Under the pieces are notes generated by a model. That model ran no database searches. It was not told the origin of the DNA and saw only the letters and a list, made by a program, of their open reading frames with translations. 60,742 bases of DNA, from positions 1 through 60,742 of the forward strand of contig JALGWI010000007.1 in NCBI GenBank assembly GCA_025774245.1, in the 5' to 3' direction. The first letter of the stretch is position 1; each line of letters starts with the position of its first letter. The DNA is from a bacterium (GTDB lineage: Bacteria > Joyebacterota > Joyebacteria > Joyebacterales > Joyebacteraceae). Positions 48,292 through 57,342 of the stretch are shown in pieces. Position numbers and translations under genes: made by a program.

Positions 48292-48643
48292 TCCACCGGC
48301 CGTCCACCCATCTCTCACGGCGGTCCACCGACGGGCGAACAGGTCGTGCACGGGTTTCTCCACCGGCCGTCCCCACTGCGAGCGGGAGTCCGGTCCGTCA
48401 GGCCGTCCACGGGTTGCCCAGTGCCCGTCAACGGCCTCTCAACGGATCGTCCACCGCACTGTCGACAGCTGCGCACCTGCCGTCCACCCTGAGTCCACCC
48501 GTCGGGGGTCGCTTCCCCACCGGCCGCGCACGGCTCACCCACTGACCCCCCACCGATCGAGCGCCCCAGGCTCACCGCCCGTCCACGGTATTTCCCCTGA
48601 CAGTCCACCGGCTTGTCCACCGGTTCTCCACATCCACCCGGGT
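48292..48643. repeat. Array of about 30 degenerate 11-bp direct repeats (iteron-like)
   Basis: Consensus unit TCCACCGGCCG. Thirteen exact TCCAC cores, all on the plus strand, start at 48292, 48303, 48324, 48359, 48406, 48450, 48483, 48494, 48582, 48604, 48616, 48627 and 48633. Related cores (CTCAC, TGCAC, TCAAC, CCCAC, CGCAC, TCCCC) fill almost every intervening 11-bp slot, for example 48428, 48439, 48472, 48516, 48527, 48538, 48549, 48571 and 48593. Units are mostly 11 bases, some 10 or 12. No GTGGA is present. The unit is not a multiple of three and the region has no gene. It fills the gap 48238-48686 upstream of korA. Confidence 0.85.
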
Positions 48644-48686
48644 CGGCCAGGGTCGTCGGGCCAGTTTGCCCGGCCCCGCCGCCCCG

Positions 48687-49496
48687 TCACGCAGGATCGT
48701 CCTCGGGCGCCGACAGCGCGAGCGCGATGTCCGCGAGCGTGATGAGATCGAGGGCGTTGTGGTGGAAGACGGTGAGGATGTCCGCCATCTCTCCGGTGCG
48801 GACGAAGTGATGGTAGACCCCCGGGATCTCCTCGCCGGGGATGTCGCCCGCCCGTTTCCTCCCGCAGAGCCGCCACTCGAGCGTCTGGAGGCGGCAGTCG
48901 GGAAGCACCTCCCGCCACCGCCGCCTCGCGGGATGCAGAAGATCGAGGTGCGGGGGCTCGTCCGGGGACTCGAGGCCGTGGTAGCCGAGGCGATCCCGGA
49001 GGATCGGCATGTCGAACGACTTCCCGTTGAACGAAACGAGCATCTCTGCCCGGGACAGCATCTCGATCCACGATTCGAGGAGCGCCCGCTCCTCCCGGTA
49101 GTCCCTGGCGAAGACCTGCGTCAGCCGCACGTCGCCCTTTTCGATCCGCATGGCCCCAAGCAGAAACACGAGGTTCCCGGCGAGGCCCGTCGTCTCGGTG
49201 TCGATGAAGAGGGCGCCCTCGGGATGGCCGAGTAGGGTGCGGACCTCCTCCTCGATGTCGCCCCTCGCGCCGACGGTGCGGCCCGTCCGCTCGATCGCCG
49301 AGAGCGTCTCTGCCAGGCTGTCCGGCGTAGCGAGATCGCCGACGCTCCGGTCGACCACGAGCACCCCGTCGGTGCGCACCACGCCCGCGAGCTCCTCGAG
49401 GCGGGCAGGCTTCGGCCGCACCTTCCTTCTCGTCCGTGTCGGCCCCCCGCCTGGCCGGCCGATCCTGGAGAGCCTGTCTTTGAAGTCTTCGCTCAT
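48687..49496 (-). CDS. RNase H-like exonuclease domain protein (YprB/MrfB-like)
   Basis: 269 residues. An N-terminal basic region (about 1-40) and a DEDD-type exonuclease-like domain with FIDTETTGL (about 100), FNGKSFDMPILRDRL and a HNALDLITLADI motif carrying the later acidic residue. It matches YprB, called MrfB in B. subtilis, which with the helicase MrfA repairs mitomycin damage. The C-terminal TPR part of B. subtilis MrfB is absent. An MrfA-like helicase lies at 54183-56501 on the same strand. ATG 49496 chosen because GGGAG precedes it. Confidence 0.75.
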   Translation of the reverse strand: MSEDFKDRLSRIGRPGGGPTRTRRKVRPKPARLEELAGVVRTDGVLVVDRSVGDLATPDSLAETLSAIERTGRTVGARGDIEEEVRTLLGHPEGALFIDTETTGLAGNLVFLLGAMRIEKGDVRLTQVFARDYREERALLESWIEMLSRAEMLVSFNGKSFDMPILRDRLGYHGLESPDEPPHLDLLHPARRRWREVLPDCRLQTLEWRLCGRKRAGDIPGEEIPGVYHHFVRTGEMADILTVFHHNALDLITLADIALALSAPEDDPA

Positions 49497-49550
49497 GATG
49501 TCGCGCTCCCGCACGTCGGGTCGGGGGTCGCCCCTCGCGGATCGTCCTTG

Positions 49551-52295
49551 TCAGGGCTCGATCACGGCGATGACGCGGTCGGGCTCGATGCCTTCGAGCA
49601 CCACCGTCTCCCCGCCGAGGAAGCGAACCTCCACGTCGACCGGCCGCCCCCAGTCACCGAGGCCGAAGAAAGCGGTCAACGAGTGCTGGCTCGTCGTGCC
49701 CTTCCCGCCCTCGACCTCCCTGATCTGGATCCTCTCCCCGCGCTTCACCGCGATCCTGGCGCCGATCCCCGAGGCGTTCGTTCCGGTGCCGACCGCCTTC
49801 ACCGCGATCCAGTGGTTCGGATTGCCGTCTCCATGCCTCCGCCGCCCGCCGCCCGCCAGCCCGTCGTTCCTGAAGAGCCGGAAGCCGTCGCCGCTTCCGA
49901 CGGCGATGTCGAGATCCCCGTCCAGGTCGTAGTCCGCGAACGCGCACCCCCATCCGTTGAACGATCGCACGCCCGCGAGGTGGGTGATGTCCTCGAACTT
50001 CCCCCGCCCGTCGTTCCGGTAGAGGAAGCTCCCGCAGTCCGGATAGATCGACGTGATGAAGAGATCGAGATCGCCGTCGGCGTCGACGTCTCCCCACGCC
50101 GGATCCGAGTGCGTCTCGGCGAACTTGATGCCGGACCGCGCGCGCCTCTCCACGAACGGACCGGCTCGACCCGGGACGCCGGTCTGGGACTGCGGCTGCC
50201 CGGCGGGACGAAGGCGCCGCCAGGTGTTCTCGTAGAGCATCGTCATGTCGGAGACCTCGATGTACCGGGGATGCGCGAGGTTCGCGCAGACGAGGTCGAG
50301 ATCTCCGTCGTTGTCGAAGTCGCCCCACTCCGAGCCGATCGTGTGGCCCCACCACCCGTCGGTCTCGGTGCCCGAGATACCGAGCGCGGGAGCGACGTTC
50401 GTGAAGGTCCCGTCCCCCTCGTTGCGCCAGAGGAAGTCCTCCTGGAGCCGGTAGTTCGAGACGAAGATGTCCAGGTCGCCGTCGTTGTCGTAGTCGCCCC
50501 AGTTGACGCCGCGTCCCGAGAGGTGATCGCCGAACGGCGGGACGATCCCCGCCCTCGCCGTCACGTCCTCGAAGCTCCCGTCCCCCAGGTTCCGATAGAG
50601 AAGGTCAGGGAACCCTTTCCCCAGGAGCGACCAGTCGCCGTGCCTCGGGCGCTCGTAGCTCGCCAGATAGAGGTCGACGTACCCGTCGCCGTCGACATCG
50701 CCCCACCCCGCTCCCTCGGTCGTGTAGAGATCCGTGATCCCGCCGGCCGCTTCCGTCCGGTCCTCGAAGGTCCCGTTCCCCAGATTCATCCACAGCCGGT
50801 CGGTCCTCTCCCCCTCCGTCGCACCCGACGTCGCGTAGAAGTCGAGGTCGCCGTCGTTGTCGATGTCTGCCCAGACCCCGCCGTTCGTGCCCGTCGCGCC
50901 GATGCCGACGGCCTCGGTGACGTCGTCGAAGGTGCCGTCCCCGAGGTTCCTCATGAGGACCCGGCCGGAGAAGAGCAGATCGTCGTCGCCGTCTCCATCG
51001 TAGTCGCCCCAGGCGATCCTCGTCTCCCGGCGGTCGGAGAGCCCCGCCTGCACGGTCACGTCGGTGAAGATCGGACCACTGTAGCCAAGCCGCTTCCGCG
51101 CGTACTCCGCGAGCGGGAGGCGCCCCGCCTTCTCCGAGAACTCCCGCTCGAAGAGATCGGTCAGCGCGGTGTCGGCGCGCGCCGGCCACTTGTTCTTCCT
51201 CCCGCCGGCCACGATCGCGTGGAGGTAGGCGTCGAACGCCGCCTCGTGCCGTCCGAGTCCCTCGAGGGCCTGCCCGAGCACGAAGTGGTGGGCCGAGCCC
51301 GTCTCCTCATCGTTCGCGCCGAGGTCCAGAAGCTCGATGGCGCGCTCGGCGGCGTCCCTCGCCGAGGTGTGGTCCGTCGCCAGGATGAGAGCGCGCGCCG
51401 CCGTGAGGGCGTAGCCCGCCGCGTCCTCGTCGTCTTCCGCGAGCGCCGACGCCCGCCTCGCGAGCTCCGCCGACTCGTCGGGGACGAGCCCGCACGAGAC
51501 GTACGATCGCGCGACAAGATCGAGCATCTCGGGATCGTTCGGGCGGGTGGCGACCCACTCGCGGCCGAGCCTCTCGACCTCGTCGAACCGCTCGAGCCGC
51601 TTCAGGGTGACCATCTTGTAGCCCATCACCTTCGTGCGCCACTCGGTGACGGGATAGGTCGCGAGGAACTCGTCGGCCATCTCGAGGCGCTTCTCGTCGT
51701 CGCGCTCGACGGCGACCCAGTCGCACTCCTCCTTGATGAGGTCGCTCGCGAGCTCGCTCATCGGATAGAGGTCCACGAGCCGCTCCCGGAGCACCGCGAA
51801 GGCGGCCCCGAGCTCGGTGTCCTCCTCCTCTGGACGGTCCGCGCCCGTGAGCTGGTACGCCGCGACCGCCGCGCTCAGATGGCAGAGCGTGTCCGCTCCC
51901 GCGGCGAGAACGGCGTCCGCCTCGCGACGGATGCGCTCCTTCGCCTCCTCGTTCCCGGCCCACTGCTCGAGCTCCGCCTCCCAGCCGCCCACGACGGCCT
52001 TCCAGGACCGCGGGTCGACCTGAGACGCCCGGCCGTACCACTCCCGGGCTTCCCGGTATGCGTGCGCGCGGGTGTAGATGTCGGCCTTCTCCATCAGGAG
52101 GTCGAACTCGTCCGGCACGCGCCCTATTGCCCGGTCGAGCACGTCCTGCGCCCGCTCGTACTCGCGCCGGGCGGCGAACTCCCGCGCCTCGGCGATTCTC
52201 GCCTCCACGTACTCGTCCCTGGACGAGCAGCCGAAGACGAGCATGCCGACGGTCAGTACCGAAACCACGACGGCGATCACGGTCCGAGTGCTCAT
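49551..52295 (-). CDS. CRTAC-type lipoprotein: TPR + FG-GAP/VCBS + ASPIC/UnbV
   Basis: 914 residues. A lipoprotein signal peptide (VVVSVLTVGMLVFGCSS; Cys about residue 23), TPR-like helices (about 30-380), then FG-GAP/VCBS propeller repeats with GDYDGDGDDDLL, GDVDGDGYVDLYLASY and similar DxDxDGxxD calcium loops (about 400-830), and a C-terminal ASPIC/UnbV domain (GIGARIAVKRGERIQIREVEGG). Exposed on the outer or inner membrane surface facing the periplasm or exterior. Role in binding polysaccharide or in matrix structure is suspected for the family, not known. Excellent ribosome site CTGGAGGTAG. Confidence 0.85.
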   Translation of the reverse strand: MSTRTVIAVVVSVLTVGMLVFGCSSRDEYVEARIAEAREFAARREYERAQDVLDRAIGRVPDEFDLLMEKADIYTRAHAYREAREWYGRASQVDPRSWKAVVGGWEAELEQWAGNEEAKERIRREADAVLAAGADTLCHLSAAVAAYQLTGADRPEEEDTELGAAFAVLRERLVDLYPMSELASDLIKEECDWVAVERDDEKRLEMADEFLATYPVTEWRTKVMGYKMVTLKRLERFDEVERLGREWVATRPNDPEMLDLVARSYVSCGLVPDESAELARRASALAEDDEDAAGYALTAARALILATDHTSARDAAERAIELLDLGANDEETGSAHHFVLGQALEGLGRHEAAFDAYLHAIVAGGRKNKWPARADTALTDLFEREFSEKAGRLPLAEYARKRLGYSGPIFTDVTVQAGLSDRRETRIAWGDYDGDGDDDLLFSGRVLMRNLGDGTFDDVTEAVGIGATGTNGGVWADIDNDGDLDFYATSGATEGERTDRLWMNLGNGTFEDRTEAAGGITDLYTTEGAGWGDVDGDGYVDLYLASYERPRHGDWSLLGKGFPDLLYRNLGDGSFEDVTARAGIVPPFGDHLSGRGVNWGDYDNDGDLDIFVSNYRLQEDFLWRNEGDGTFTNVAPALGISGTETDGWWGHTIGSEWGDFDNDGDLDLVCANLAHPRYIEVSDMTMLYENTWRRLRPAGQPQSQTGVPGRAGPFVERRARSGIKFAETHSDPAWGDVDADGDLDLFITSIYPDCGSFLYRNDGRGKFEDITHLAGVRSFNGWGCAFADYDLDGDLDIAVGSGDGFRLFRNDGLAGGGRRRHGDGNPNHWIAVKAVGTGTNASGIGARIAVKRGERIQIREVEGGKGTTSQHSLTAFFGLGDWGRPVDVEVRFLGGETVVLEGIEPDRVIAVIEP

Positions 52296-52383
52296 GCGAC
52301 TACCTCCAGGGATTCCGTTGGAAGACGCCCGTTCGACGCGGCGTCACGCGGCGCTCAGCGGCCGGTCGGGCGGCGACGTGGCG

Positions 52384-53397
52384 TCATGCGGCGGAACGGA
52401 CGCCCAGGCCCGGTCCGTCGGGGAGGATCATCCTCCCCCGCTCTATCTTCATCCCCTCGTAAGGGTCGTTTCCGATCAGGAACGCACTGTCGAGATCGGC
52501 GTAGTCGAAGAGCGGCGAGATGTGCGCCGCGGCAGTGATCGCGACCGAGCTCTCGAGCATGCAGCCGAGCATCGTCTTCAAGCCCCGCTCCCTCGCCATC
52601 TTCGCCATCCTCACCGCCTCGACGTACCCGCCGCACTTCATGAGCTTGATGACGATTCCGTCGGCCGCGTCGGTGACGGCAGGGATCTCCTCGCTCGTGC
52701 GACAGCTCTCGTCCGCGAAGATCGGCACCTGCGAGTGGCGCCGCACCATCGCGAGGCCCGCGATGTCCCCGGCAGCGACCGGCTGTTCGACGAACTCGAC
52801 GCCGATCTCGGCGAGCCTCTCGACCTTGCCGACGGCCTCCTCCGGTCCCCAGGAGCAGTTCGCGTCGACCGTGATCGAGGCTCCGGTAGCGCTCTTGATC
52901 TCGCTCACGATCGAGAGGTCGGTGTCGCTGTCGAGCTTGATCTTGAGCATCGGATAGTCGCGGACCTCGAGCGCCTTCTCGAGCATCTTCTCGGGCGTGT
53001 CGAGTCCGATGCTGATCGTCGTCACGGGCGCGTCGGCCGGATCGAGCTCGAAATGGCGGTAGATCGGCACGCCGTAGCGCTTCCCCATCATGTCGTGCGC
53101 CGCGATCTCCAGCGACGCGCGCGCGGCCGGGTCGCTCGTCCCGCCACGTGACGTCAGGTGCGCCATGAGCTCGGACTCGTGCCGCGCCGACTCGACGACG
53201 GGACGGACCCGCTCGAGAAACGCGACGACGCTCTCGGGCGTCTCCCCGTAGAACCTGGACGGGGCGGCCTCCCCGATGCCGGTGAGCGTCCCGTCAGAGA
53301 TCTCCACGAAGACGCTTCCGCTCTTCGTGCTCGTCGTCCTGGCGGTCCGGAAGACGTGGCGGGGAATGAGATCGATGACCCTGTGGGAGAGTTCCAT
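52384..53397 (-). CDS. Enolase-superfamily dipeptide epimerase
   Basis: 337 residues. Muconate-lactonizing subgroup: catalytic lysines in LKIKLD (K152/K154) and IVIKLMKCGG (K251); metal ligands D178 (VDAN), E204 (VEQP) and D229 (ADES). The DAN/EQP/ADES spacing and KxK are typical of L-Ala-D/L-Glu epimerases that recycle murein peptides, but other dipeptide specificities occur. Ends LDSAFLIGNDPYEGM, a familiar tail. Cytosolic. Confidence 0.87.
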   Translation of the reverse strand: MELSHRVIDLIPRHVFRTARTTSTKSGSVFVEISDGTLTGIGEAAPSRFYGETPESVVAFLERVRPVVESARHESELMAHLTSRGGTSDPAARASLEIAAHDMMGKRYGVPIYRHFELDPADAPVTTISIGLDTPEKMLEKALEVRDYPMLKIKLDSDTDLSIVSEIKSATGASITVDANCSWGPEEAVGKVERLAEIGVEFVEQPVAAGDIAGLAMVRRHSQVPIFADESCRTSEEIPAVTDAADGIVIKLMKCGGYVEAVRMAKMARERGLKTMLGCMLESSVAITAAAHISPLFDYADLDSAFLIGNDPYEGMKIERGRMILPDGPGLGVRSAA

Positions 53398-53439
53398 CGG
53401 GCGGCTCCGGTCACTCGGGCTTCAGGCGATCGGGGAAGA

Positions 53440-54126
53440 TCACCTGACGAACGGGTTGGTCGTCCGCTCCTCCCCGATCGTCGTCGTCGGACCGTGTCCC
53501 GCGAGGACCAGCGTATCGTCCGGGAGGTCGAAGAGCCTCTCGCGGATCGAGTTGAGAAGGACGTCGTACGCGACCGTGTTCTCCTCACTGCTGCAGGGAA
53601 GATCGCTGCGCCCGATCGAACCGGCGAAGAGCGTGTCGCCCGTGAACACGAAGCCGTCGCCGACGAGCGCCATTCCCCCGGCGCTGTGGCCGGGCGTGTG
53701 ACGCACGGTGAGAAGGACCGTCCCCAGCTCGATGACGTCGCCGTCCTTGAGGAACTGGTCGGCCGGCGACACGTAAACGTTGAACCCGAACATCAGCGAG
53801 GAGTTGCGCGCGGGATCGGTCAGTTTGAACCCGTCGAGCTCGTGGATGAGCACCTCGCCGCCGACCGCGGCCTTCAGGAAGTCGTTCCCGGACATGTGGT
53901 CCGGGTGCCCGTGGGTGTTCACGATGTAGCGGATGGTGAGCCCGAGTTCCTCGACGCGCTTGCCGATCACGGAGGTCTCTTCCCGGTCCATGGTGCCCGG
54001 GTCGATCACGGCTCCCTCGAGCGACTCGCGGCAGCCCAGGATGTAGCAGTTCGCGTCGGCGAAGCCGACGGTCGTGCTCTCGAGGAGGACGTTTCTTCCG
54101 ACGTCGTGGGTGGTCCAGTCGGACAT
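53440..54126 (-). CDS. Metallo-beta-lactamase-fold hydrolase (glyoxalase II-like)
   Basis: 228 residues. THGHPDH (71-77) is the zinc motif; later HTPGHSAGG, GDTLFAGSIGRSDLP and the final GHGPTTT provide further ligands. This is the class of small glyoxalase-II-like or persulfide-dioxygenase-like hydrolases; substrate unknown. GGGAG ribosome site. Lies between the epimerase and helicase genes. Confidence 0.88.
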   Translation of the reverse strand: MSDWTTHDVGRNVLLESTTVGFADANCYILGCRESLEGAVIDPGTMDREETSVIGKRVEELGLTIRYIVNTHGHPDHMSGNDFLKAAVGGEVLIHELDGFKLTDPARNSSLMFGFNVYVSPADQFLKDGDVIELGTVLLTVRHTPGHSAGGMALVGDGFVFTGDTLFAGSIGRSDLPCSSEENTVAYDVLLNSIRERLFDLPDDTLVLAGHGPTTTIGEERTTNPFVR

Positions 54127-54182
54127 GTGTCACTCCCGGTCTGGGTGGTCGAACGGGCGGGGCGCAAGAGAAGAGCGGCCCC

Positions 54183-56501
54183 TCACCGTGCCAGCATTGC
54201 CTCGAGCAGGAGCCGCGCGGACTCCTTGTCGGGAATCGGCCACGCTCCCGCGTGTCCCTCCTGGTCCTGCTGGATTGCCGGGCGGAGAACGGGAAGCCCG
54301 ACGCAGGAGGGGCAGCCGGTCTCGCATTCGCACTCGCTCACGAGTTCGAGGCACCCCCTCATCAGCTCCTCGATCGCGTGGTAGCCGGTCTCGGCGAACC
54401 CCAGGCCGCCTTCGTACCGGTCGTAGAGGAACATCGTCGGGGAGCCGGTGTTGCTACTGTCTACTATACCGCCAATGTCCCTTCGGTCACACATGGAAAA
54501 GAGGGGGAGCACCGAGATCGCCATGTTGCGGATCCCGACGAGGCCCTCGACCGGATTTCTGCCCATCTCGCGGATCTCGTGCATCAGGTCCCTCGCGGGA
54601 ACGAGCCAGAGGGCGGCCGTCGAGAGCTGGATCTGCGGAAGGTCGAGGTTGCTCCAGCCGATGGAATCGAGCTGGTAGAACTTGATCTTCTTGAAGGCCG
54701 ACGTGACCCACGTGACCGCCGCGTCCCCGAAGAAGACCTGGTCTCCGCGCCAGGTCTTGGTCTGCTTCTCCTTCAAGATCCGGATCGACGACTCGAGGAC
54801 GGGCTGAGTATAGTAGTCGACCTCCTTCTTCTCCACGTAGGCGACCTTCTGTTCGAGATCGAGCTCCCGCACGAAGTACGTCTCGCCCTCGTGGAGGTAG
54901 ATCGCCTCGGGATAGACGAGCTCGAGCGCGCTGATCCCGTCGACGACGCCAATGACCGAATTGTCCTGCGCCACGTCTACGATCGTGTACGTGGCGTCGG
55001 AGATCGTGCGGAGGCTCACCTCCCGCGCCGGGTACTCCGTCGTGGCCCAGTAGTAGCGGCCGTCCAGCTCCTTGAGGTCGTGGAACTCCTCGAGCAGCTC
55101 CACGATCGGCCTCGTCAGCTTCCCGAAGAGCGTCTCGTCTCCGTCGGTCACAGGAAGCTCGAACGCCGCGCACCGGAGGTGCTTCGAGAGGATGTACTTG
55201 TTCTCCGGATCGATCACCGCGTTCTCGGGCGACTGGCGGAAGAAGTACTCCCCGTGCCGCATGAGGTACTGGTCGATCGGGTCGTTGTACGCGACGAGGA
55301 CGGCCAGCGACTCGTCGGACGCTCTTCCCGCCCGTCCGGCCTGCTGCCAGGAGCTCGCGATCGTCCCCGGGAACCCGACGATGACCGCCGCGTCGAGACT
55401 CCCGACGTCGATTCCAAGCTCGAGAGCGTTCGTGCTCGCGACGCCCATGAGCTCGCCGGAGAAGAGTTGCCGCTCGATCTCCCTGCGTTCCTGCGGGAGA
55501 TACCCCCCCCGGTACGCCTTGATCTTGCTCGCGTACTCCGGCTTCCGCCGCTCGAGCGTGTCCTTCGTGTAGCGGTAGATGAGCTCGGCGACGACCCTCG
55601 CCCGCCCGAACGCTATCGTCTGGAAGCCCTCGGCGATGAGCTCGGCCATGAGCCAGTGGCCCTCGACGTTCGAGCTCCGCCGCTCCATCTTCGTGAGGTC
55701 GACGTACGGCGGGTTCCAGAGCACGAAGTACTTCTTCCCGCGAGGACTCCCGTCCTTCTCCACGATGTCGACCGGAAGCCCGATCAGGCGCTCGGCGAGC
55801 TCCTTCGGGTTCGCGATCGTCGCGCTCGAGCAGACGAACTGCGGGCTCGACCCGTAGTGCTCGCAGACGCGCCGGAGTCGCCGGAGGACGTTCGCGACGT
55901 TCGAACCGAAGATGCCCCGGTAGGTGTGGATCTCGTCAACGACGACGTACTTGAGGTCCTTGAAGAACCGGTTCCACTTCGCGTGGTACGGGAGGATCCC
56001 GGCGTGGAGCATGTCGGGGTTCGAGAGGATGACGTTCCCCTCGTCGCGGAGCTTCCGGCGCGTGTGCCGCGTCGTGTCACCGTCGTAGGTGCCGGTACGG
56101 ACGAGGTCGGTGAGGGTGCCGTCGAGCGAGGCGAGCCTCGTGAGGGCCTTGAGCTGGTCCTGAGCGAGGGCCTTCGTCGGGAAGAGGTAAAGCGCCTTCG
56201 CGTTCGGGTCGTCGAGGAGGTTCTCGATGACGGGGACGTTGTAGCAGAGCGTCTTCCCGGACGCCGTCCCCGTCACGACGACGACGTTCCTGCCGTCCCT
56301 GATCCCCTCGATCGCGTCGACCTGGTGGGAGTAGAGGCGTTCGATCCCGGCCCCCGCGAGCGCCGTCCGAAGGACGCCGGGGATCGGCCGGGCGAGCTCG
56401 CCGTAGGCCGCCTCCCGCGCGGGAATCGTCTCGATGTGCCTGATCTGGCCCTGGTAGTCCCTGTCGAGCTGGATCCGTTCGAGGAAGTCAGTGATGGTCA
56501 C
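54183..56501 (-). CDS. DExH helicase with C-terminal zinc (MZB/DUF1998) domain, MrfA/YprA-like
   Basis: 772 residues. Two RecA lobes: Walker A GTASGKT (about 79) and DEIH (about 190) in the first; VASTNALELGIDVGSLD and QQAGRAGR in the second. The C-terminal MZB domain has cysteines in MCDRRD and CECETGCPSC. This architecture is that of MrfA, an ATP-dependent helicase that unwinds DNA in repair of mitomycin-type adducts in B. subtilis. The start is GTG at 56501. Its expected partner, an MrfB-like exonuclease, is at 48687-49496 instead of adjacent. Confidence 0.88.
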   Translation of the reverse strand: MTITDFLERIQLDRDYQGQIRHIETIPAREAAYGELARPIPGVLRTALAGAGIERLYSHQVDAIEGIRDGRNVVVVTGTASGKTLCYNVPVIENLLDDPNAKALYLFPTKALAQDQLKALTRLASLDGTLTDLVRTGTYDGDTTRHTRRKLRDEGNVILSNPDMLHAGILPYHAKWNRFFKDLKYVVVDEIHTYRGIFGSNVANVLRRLRRVCEHYGSSPQFVCSSATIANPKELAERLIGLPVDIVEKDGSPRGKKYFVLWNPPYVDLTKMERRSSNVEGHWLMAELIAEGFQTIAFGRARVVAELIYRYTKDTLERRKPEYASKIKAYRGGYLPQERREIERQLFSGELMGVASTNALELGIDVGSLDAAVIVGFPGTIASSWQQAGRAGRASDESLAVLVAYNDPIDQYLMRHGEYFFRQSPENAVIDPENKYILSKHLRCAAFELPVTDGDETLFGKLTRPIVELLEEFHDLKELDGRYYWATTEYPAREVSLRTISDATYTIVDVAQDNSVIGVVDGISALELVYPEAIYLHEGETYFVRELDLEQKVAYVEKKEVDYYTQPVLESSIRILKEKQTKTWRGDQVFFGDAAVTWVTSAFKKIKFYQLDSIGWSNLDLPQIQLSTAALWLVPARDLMHEIREMGRNPVEGLVGIRNMAISVLPLFSMCDRRDIGGIVDSSNTGSPTMFLYDRYEGGLGFAETGYHAIEELMRGCLELVSECECETGCPSCVGLPVLRPAIQQDQEGHAGAWPIPDKESARLLLEAMLAR

Positions 56502-56547
56502 GGGTGTCGCCGGCCTCTCTCCTCGCTGGGGCTTCGGAGTGGTTGTG

Positions 56548-57246
56548 CTAGAAGCGGTTGTACACGAGGGCCTTCTTGATCTGGCCGATGGCCTTCGTGA
56601 TGTTGATCTCGCGGGGGCAGGCCTCCACGCAGTTGAAGATGGTCCTGCAGCGCCAGACGCCCTCGCGGGCGTTGAGGATGTCCAGTCGTTCGGCGGCGGC
56701 GCGGTCGCGGGTGTCGAAGATGAACCGGTGCGCCTGGACGAGAGAGGCCGGGCCCAGATACTCGCTGTTGGTCCAGAACGACGGGCAGGACGTCGTGCAG
56801 GAGGCGCACAGGATACACTTCGTCGTGTCGTCGAAGCGAGCCCGCTCCTCGATCGATTGCCTCCACTCGGTCGGCGGCGGCGTCTCGTCGTTGACGAGGA
56901 AGGGCTTCACGATCCGGAACTTCTCGAAGAAGGGCTCCATGTCGACGACGAGGTCCTTGATGACCGGCAACCCCTTCAGAGGTTCGATGACGATCGGTTG
57001 TTTGACGTCCTTGACCAGCGTCTTGCACGCCAAGCGGTTCAGGTGGTTGATCCTCATCGCGCACGAACCGCAGACCCCGTGCGCGCAGGACCGACGGAGC
57101 GCGAGCGTGCCGTCCTGGTAGCCCTTGATCTGAAGGAGCGCGTCGAGCACGCGGTCGGTCGGCTCGGCCGGGACCGTGTACTCCTGCCAGTGGGGCTTGT
57201 CGTCCCGCTCGGGATCGAATCGCTTGATGCGCAGCTTCACGTCCAT
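56548..57246 (-). CDS. sdhB: Succinate dehydrogenase/fumarate reductase iron-sulfur subunit
   Basis: 232 residues. Cys-rich clusters: SCAHGVCGSCAMRI ... LAC for [2Fe-2S], CILCASCTTSCPSF and CRTIFNCVEACP for [4Fe-4S] and [3Fe-4S]. Transfers electrons from SdhA to quinone. ATG with GGGGAG upstream. Follows sdhA after about 95 bp that contain a short tandem repeat. Confidence 0.95.
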   Translation of the reverse strand: MDVKLRIKRFDPERDDKPHWQEYTVPAEPTDRVLDALLQIKGYQDGTLALRRSCAHGVCGSCAMRINHLNRLACKTLVKDVKQPIVIEPLKGLPVIKDLVVDMEPFFEKFRIVKPFLVNDETPPPTEWRQSIEERARFDDTTKCILCASCTTSCPSFWTNSEYLGPASLVQAHRFIFDTRDRAAAERLDILNAREGVWRCRTIFNCVEACPREINITKAIGQIKKALVYNRF

Positions 57247-57288
57247 GGCCGACTCCCCTGGGGTGTCCGCGCCGCCGTGCGCGGGTGC

Positions 57289-57342
57289 CGGTGGTTGCCC
57301 GGCTACCGATGGTTCCCGAGCTACCGGTCGATGCCCGGCTGC
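57289..57342. repeat. Three 18-bp tandem repeats between sdhA and sdhB
   Basis: Units CGGTGGTTGCCCGGCTAC, CGATGGTTCCCGAGCTAC and CGGTCGATGCCCGGCTGC lie head to tail. They differ at a few positions. They fill the gap that separates the end of sdhA from sdhB in the transcript. Confidence 0.65.

Noticed and set aside
48292-48643. CRISPR array
   Set aside because: Units are only 11 bp, degenerate and nearly contiguous. There are no unique spacers of constant length and no cas gene.
48167-48742. Long open frames crossing the 11-bp array on both strands
   Set aside because: The open frames arise because the repeat is stop-poor in every phase. Translations are Pro/Arg/His/Ser-rich, have no ribosome site and overlap korA and the exonuclease gene.
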